Assembly: GCA_945643635.1 (NCBI GenBank)
Contig: CALZFC010000001.1
Coordinates: 86,001 to 150,000, forward strand
DNA: 64,000 nucleotides
Source: Allodiplogaster sudhausi
Taxonomy: Eukaryota; Nematoda; Chromadorea; Rhabditida; Diplogasteridae
Reading direction: 5' to 3'
The notes beneath the pieces are model-generated. The model saw only the letters and a list, made by a program, of their open reading frames with translations. It was not told the origin of the DNA and did no database searches. A program made the translations under genes and the position numbers. Positions 61,035 to 64,000 of this stretch are shown in pieces. The stretch's first letter is position 1. The number at the start of each line of letters is the position of its first letter.

Positions 61035-62287
61035 GAGAGAGGTGTGATGAGAGAAAGAAACATAAAGACGAGAGGAACATATCGGAGTGAACACGATTCG
61101 CACACATTTCTCCGTTCTACAGACTTCGGCGTATAAGGAAGACGAAGACTAAGTGAAAGGGGGTCGGAGAGAATAGTTGTAAGATACCACGAGAGAGGGA
61201 GAGAGATGTAGAGAGAGAGAGAGAGAGAGAGCAAGATAACCAAAACGTGAGAGAGAGAATAAAAGAGATAGTGATAGCGAGAGAGCGAGAGAGAGAGAGA
61301 GAGTGAGAGAGAGAGAGGATGAATGCAGACAAAAGATAGGGAAAAGGACCAGCCGAGTCCGCCCATCACAATTGACAGAGTGCGAGAAACATTGAATTCG
61401 GAACGTGACAGTATTTGGGGAGATACTCTTTCTCGCCCTCGCCCTCAGTCTCACTCTCTCCCTTTCTCTCCTTCACCCACTCTCTGACTCCTCTCTCTCT
61501 CCCACAATCCTTTTTCCTTCACCTTTTTCTTGCTACCGTCCATCTCTGTGCAGTTCGTCCAACTTTTTTTTTCAGTTCTAATACTCGTCTTGCTCACAAG
61601 AAATGTTTTGTCTTGCAATTATCTCTCTTTTTTATCTGCGCTACAAATTCTGGCTAAAATTGATTACTCTTTCAATCTGTATGTTTCAGAACTTTTTCAA
61701 ATTTCTTTGCATATATATTGTCTTTTTTGTCTGCCAATTTACAATTAGAAAACTAAAAAGTCACATGATTTGTAATGTTAAATGTTATAAATGTGGTATT
61801 TCTAACCATAACATTAAAACTGCCCTCCTCTTTTTGCTCCTCTTTGCACTGCGAACTTGCATTGCAGATGCATTCACACGCCACGCCACTGTTCCTATCG
61901 ATTTCATTCCCCCGCTCTTCGCTCAGAACTCGTGCTTTTCTCCTGTTCTTCATCTCTCTGTCTCTCTCTCTCCCTCTCTGTCCTGTACTCTTCTCTTCTC
62001 TCTCTCTCTCATGTCCTTTCATTCTCGCACTCTCCTTTCTCCATCTCTGTCTCTCTTTCTCTCTCTCCCTCTCGACCTGTCTCTCTGTTTCTCTCGCTCT
62101 CTCTCTCGCTCACTCTCTCTCTTTCTCTCTCACCTCCTCTTTCCATGTATATGTCGGTAGGCTGGTCATTGACACACCGGACAAACAAAAAGAGCAAGTG
62201 AGCTCCTGCCTGCCGTCCGTTTAACCGGATCATGAGATTGTCAAGAATTGTTACTCCGCCCCTTTTTATCTTTCTTTCTCTCTCTCT

Positions 62288-62336
<49 letters not shown>

Positions 62337-62609
62337 TCTCTCTCTTCGTCTCTCTCTCTTCTCTCCCTCACTCTTTCTCTCTCTCTTTTCTCTCTCTTTT
62401 TTTCTCTCTCTCTCTCTCTCTCTCTATTTCCTCATCTTTCACTGTGCCGCATCTCTAAATGGCGCTCGAGCGGACGAAAATAACCTCACGTCACCTCCAA
62501 AATAGCTCGGGCTTCTCTCACTCACCCTTTTCGTCGCTCTCTCTCTCTTCCTCTCTCTCTCTCTCTCTCTCTCTCTTTCCTCTCTCTCTCTCTCTCTCTT
62601 CCTCTCTCA

Positions 62610-62642
<33 letters not shown>

Positions 62643-63675
62643 TCCTCTCTCTTTCTCTCTCTTTCTCTCTCTCTCTCTTCTATCTCTCTCTCTTTCGCTC
62701 TCTCTTCTCTCTCATACATACATGTATCATTATCATTCCGTTTTCACGTTCTCCCTCATGTCTTCTCTGACAGTTAGAGAGTGGGGATTTCTCATTTCCA
62801 GCTTGCGCTCACGCCTTGTCATGTGCCAGTTTCATAGAAAGAGTAAGTTTTCTTCGTGTAACCTCCCACCCCTGTCCCATCACACACATACATACTTTTT
62901 AAAGGAACTATCCATGGAGTTTGAAAGCCGCTTATGCAGAACTAATGTTTGAATTCACGCAAGATATTGTAAAAGTTTTGGCGGTAAGCTAGCACAGTAT
63001 CCATCACTACAAACTAGACTTTGTGAGCCTTTTTCTCTCTGCCTCTCTTCTCTTCCCTCGAATATCAAGCGTGGCTTGCCGCTTCGCACCTAGTTTTCAC
63101 CTTCTTTCTGGTAGAATGAGGGAGTACATGGGGACAAAATAGGCAAGGGGTGATGACGTCACTACCTAAATTCTACAGTACGGCGTGGGGAAATAGTGGT
63201 TTTTTCTCCTCAGGGCCCCTTCAGACGCATTCTCACTTTTCCTAATGATGTTTCTAGTTGGACAGGATAGTATTAACAAAAAATTCAGTAACATTGTAAT
63301 CTCCAAGGACAGCTCCTTTAAGCGTTTTCTGAATATTCACCTCAAAAAAAAACCTTTCCGCTTTGCATACATAGTATCTCTTTTTGTAACTTGTTGTTTT
63401 ACTATTATTGTGACACGCTACAATTGTTACTCTCTCTCTCTCCCTCCCTTCATACATTCACACATAAATGCAGGAAATAGAACAATGCGAAACTCGCTGG
63501 AAATAGGTTGCAAAAGACTTGAGAGAAATCTCTGTTGATTTCTTATTCTTATTCTTTCATTCAAAGGGACACGAGAGAAAAGAGGGGAGGAGGAGGAAAA
63601 AAGAAACTTTGCTCGAGCTGCTGCAATTTGTTAAATGCTTCGAGTTTTTGCGAGCGAGAGAGAGAGGATGGAGGC

Positions 63676-63718
<43 letters not shown>

Positions 63719-64000
63719 GAGAAGATCAGAGAAAGTGAGAGGTAGATATAAGATGAGTGCGATAGATAATTTATTTTGAGTCCATGTCTAACACCAAGGG
63801 ATTAGGAAAGGAAAGTGCTTGTAACTTTACTTGTTTATTATGTCCTTACAAGTGCTGCTCTGGACGGCGGTAAAAAAAGATATGACGTAAATATGCAGAT
63901 AATAAGATAGTTGAAAGAGTAGCAGAATGAGACAGAGAGAGAGTGCGCAGAGAGAAGAGAGAATGAGAGAGAAATAGAGGAGAGAGTGAGAGAGAGAGAG
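60674..64000. repeat. CT/GA microsatellite block at the right edge
   Basis: CT repeats at 60738-60860, 61960-62140, 62270-62430 and 62530-62712; GA repeats at 60996-61030, 61195-61320, 63655-63720 and 63930-64000. The unique islands between them (60870-60990, 61540-61960, 62440-62520 and 62720-63640) contain only short open frames with no recognised motif. Confidence 0.75.

Noticed and set aside
60725..62505. Long Leu/Ser-rich open frames at the right edge (for example 60725-61369, 61603-62224)
   Set aside because: CT/GA repeat translations; the unique parts carry no recognised motif.
1..64000. CRISPR array, bacterial operon or prophage
   Set aside because: No evenly spaced repeats with unique spacers, no bacterial-type gene layout. 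Introns, MITEs and nematode receptor families show a eukaryotic genome.

Overview
The window looks like nuclear DNA from a rhabditid- or diplogastrid-type nematode. The reasons are: several intron-rich genes for nematode-specific seven-transmembrane chemoreceptors, many short phase-conserved introns, homologues of nematode CHAF-1 (CAF-1 large subunit) and RSBP-1 (R7BP-like), a CR1/Jockey-like LINE, many small inverted-repeat transposons and very heavy GA/CT and AT microsatellites. I cannot name the species. All gene models were made by hand from ORF continuity, splice-site dinucleotides, intron phase and comparison between copies inside the window.

Layout. 0-1.1 kb: 3' half of a minus-strand Str/Srh-type receptor running off the left edge. 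2.4-9.3 kb: minus-strand Srg-superfamily-like receptor copy A (damaged) plus the tail of another copy; a 2.1 kb terminal-inverted-repeat element sits inside A. 10.6-18.7 kb: gene F, a complete 8-exon SRD-like receptor on the minus strand, with a LINE in intron 2 and a 1.7 kb fold-back element in intron 1. 22.2-36.8 kb: plus-strand Srg-like copies B, C and D, each 9 exons and apparently open, separated by shared 5' flanks and small transposons. 39.2-42.5 kb: gene E, an 8-exon plus-strand paralogue of F. 44.1-47.8 kb: minus-strand RSBP-1-like gene. 47.8-53.8 kb: mostly GA/CT microsatellite. 53.8-60.2 kb: minus-strand 15-exon CAF-1 large-subunit gene. 60.2-64 kb: CT/GA repeats with no gene I can support.

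The left two-thirds is a chemoreceptor cluster grown by local direct and inverted duplication. Copy A with its flank mirrors the C-tail-to-D interval, and F mirrors E. Insertions of LINE, fold-back and MITE-type elements in introns make up most of the length differences between paralogues. The right third holds two conserved single-copy-type genes, one for nucleosome assembly and one for membrane anchoring of R7 RGS proteins. I found no evidence of a new multi-gene system. The most unusual signals are a tandem array built from a copy of a 5' splice site in the CAF-1 gene, a conserved GC-AG intron in the Srg-like copies, splice acceptors that coincide with MITE ends, and a set of same-direction one-base frame losses that may reflect consensus errors.
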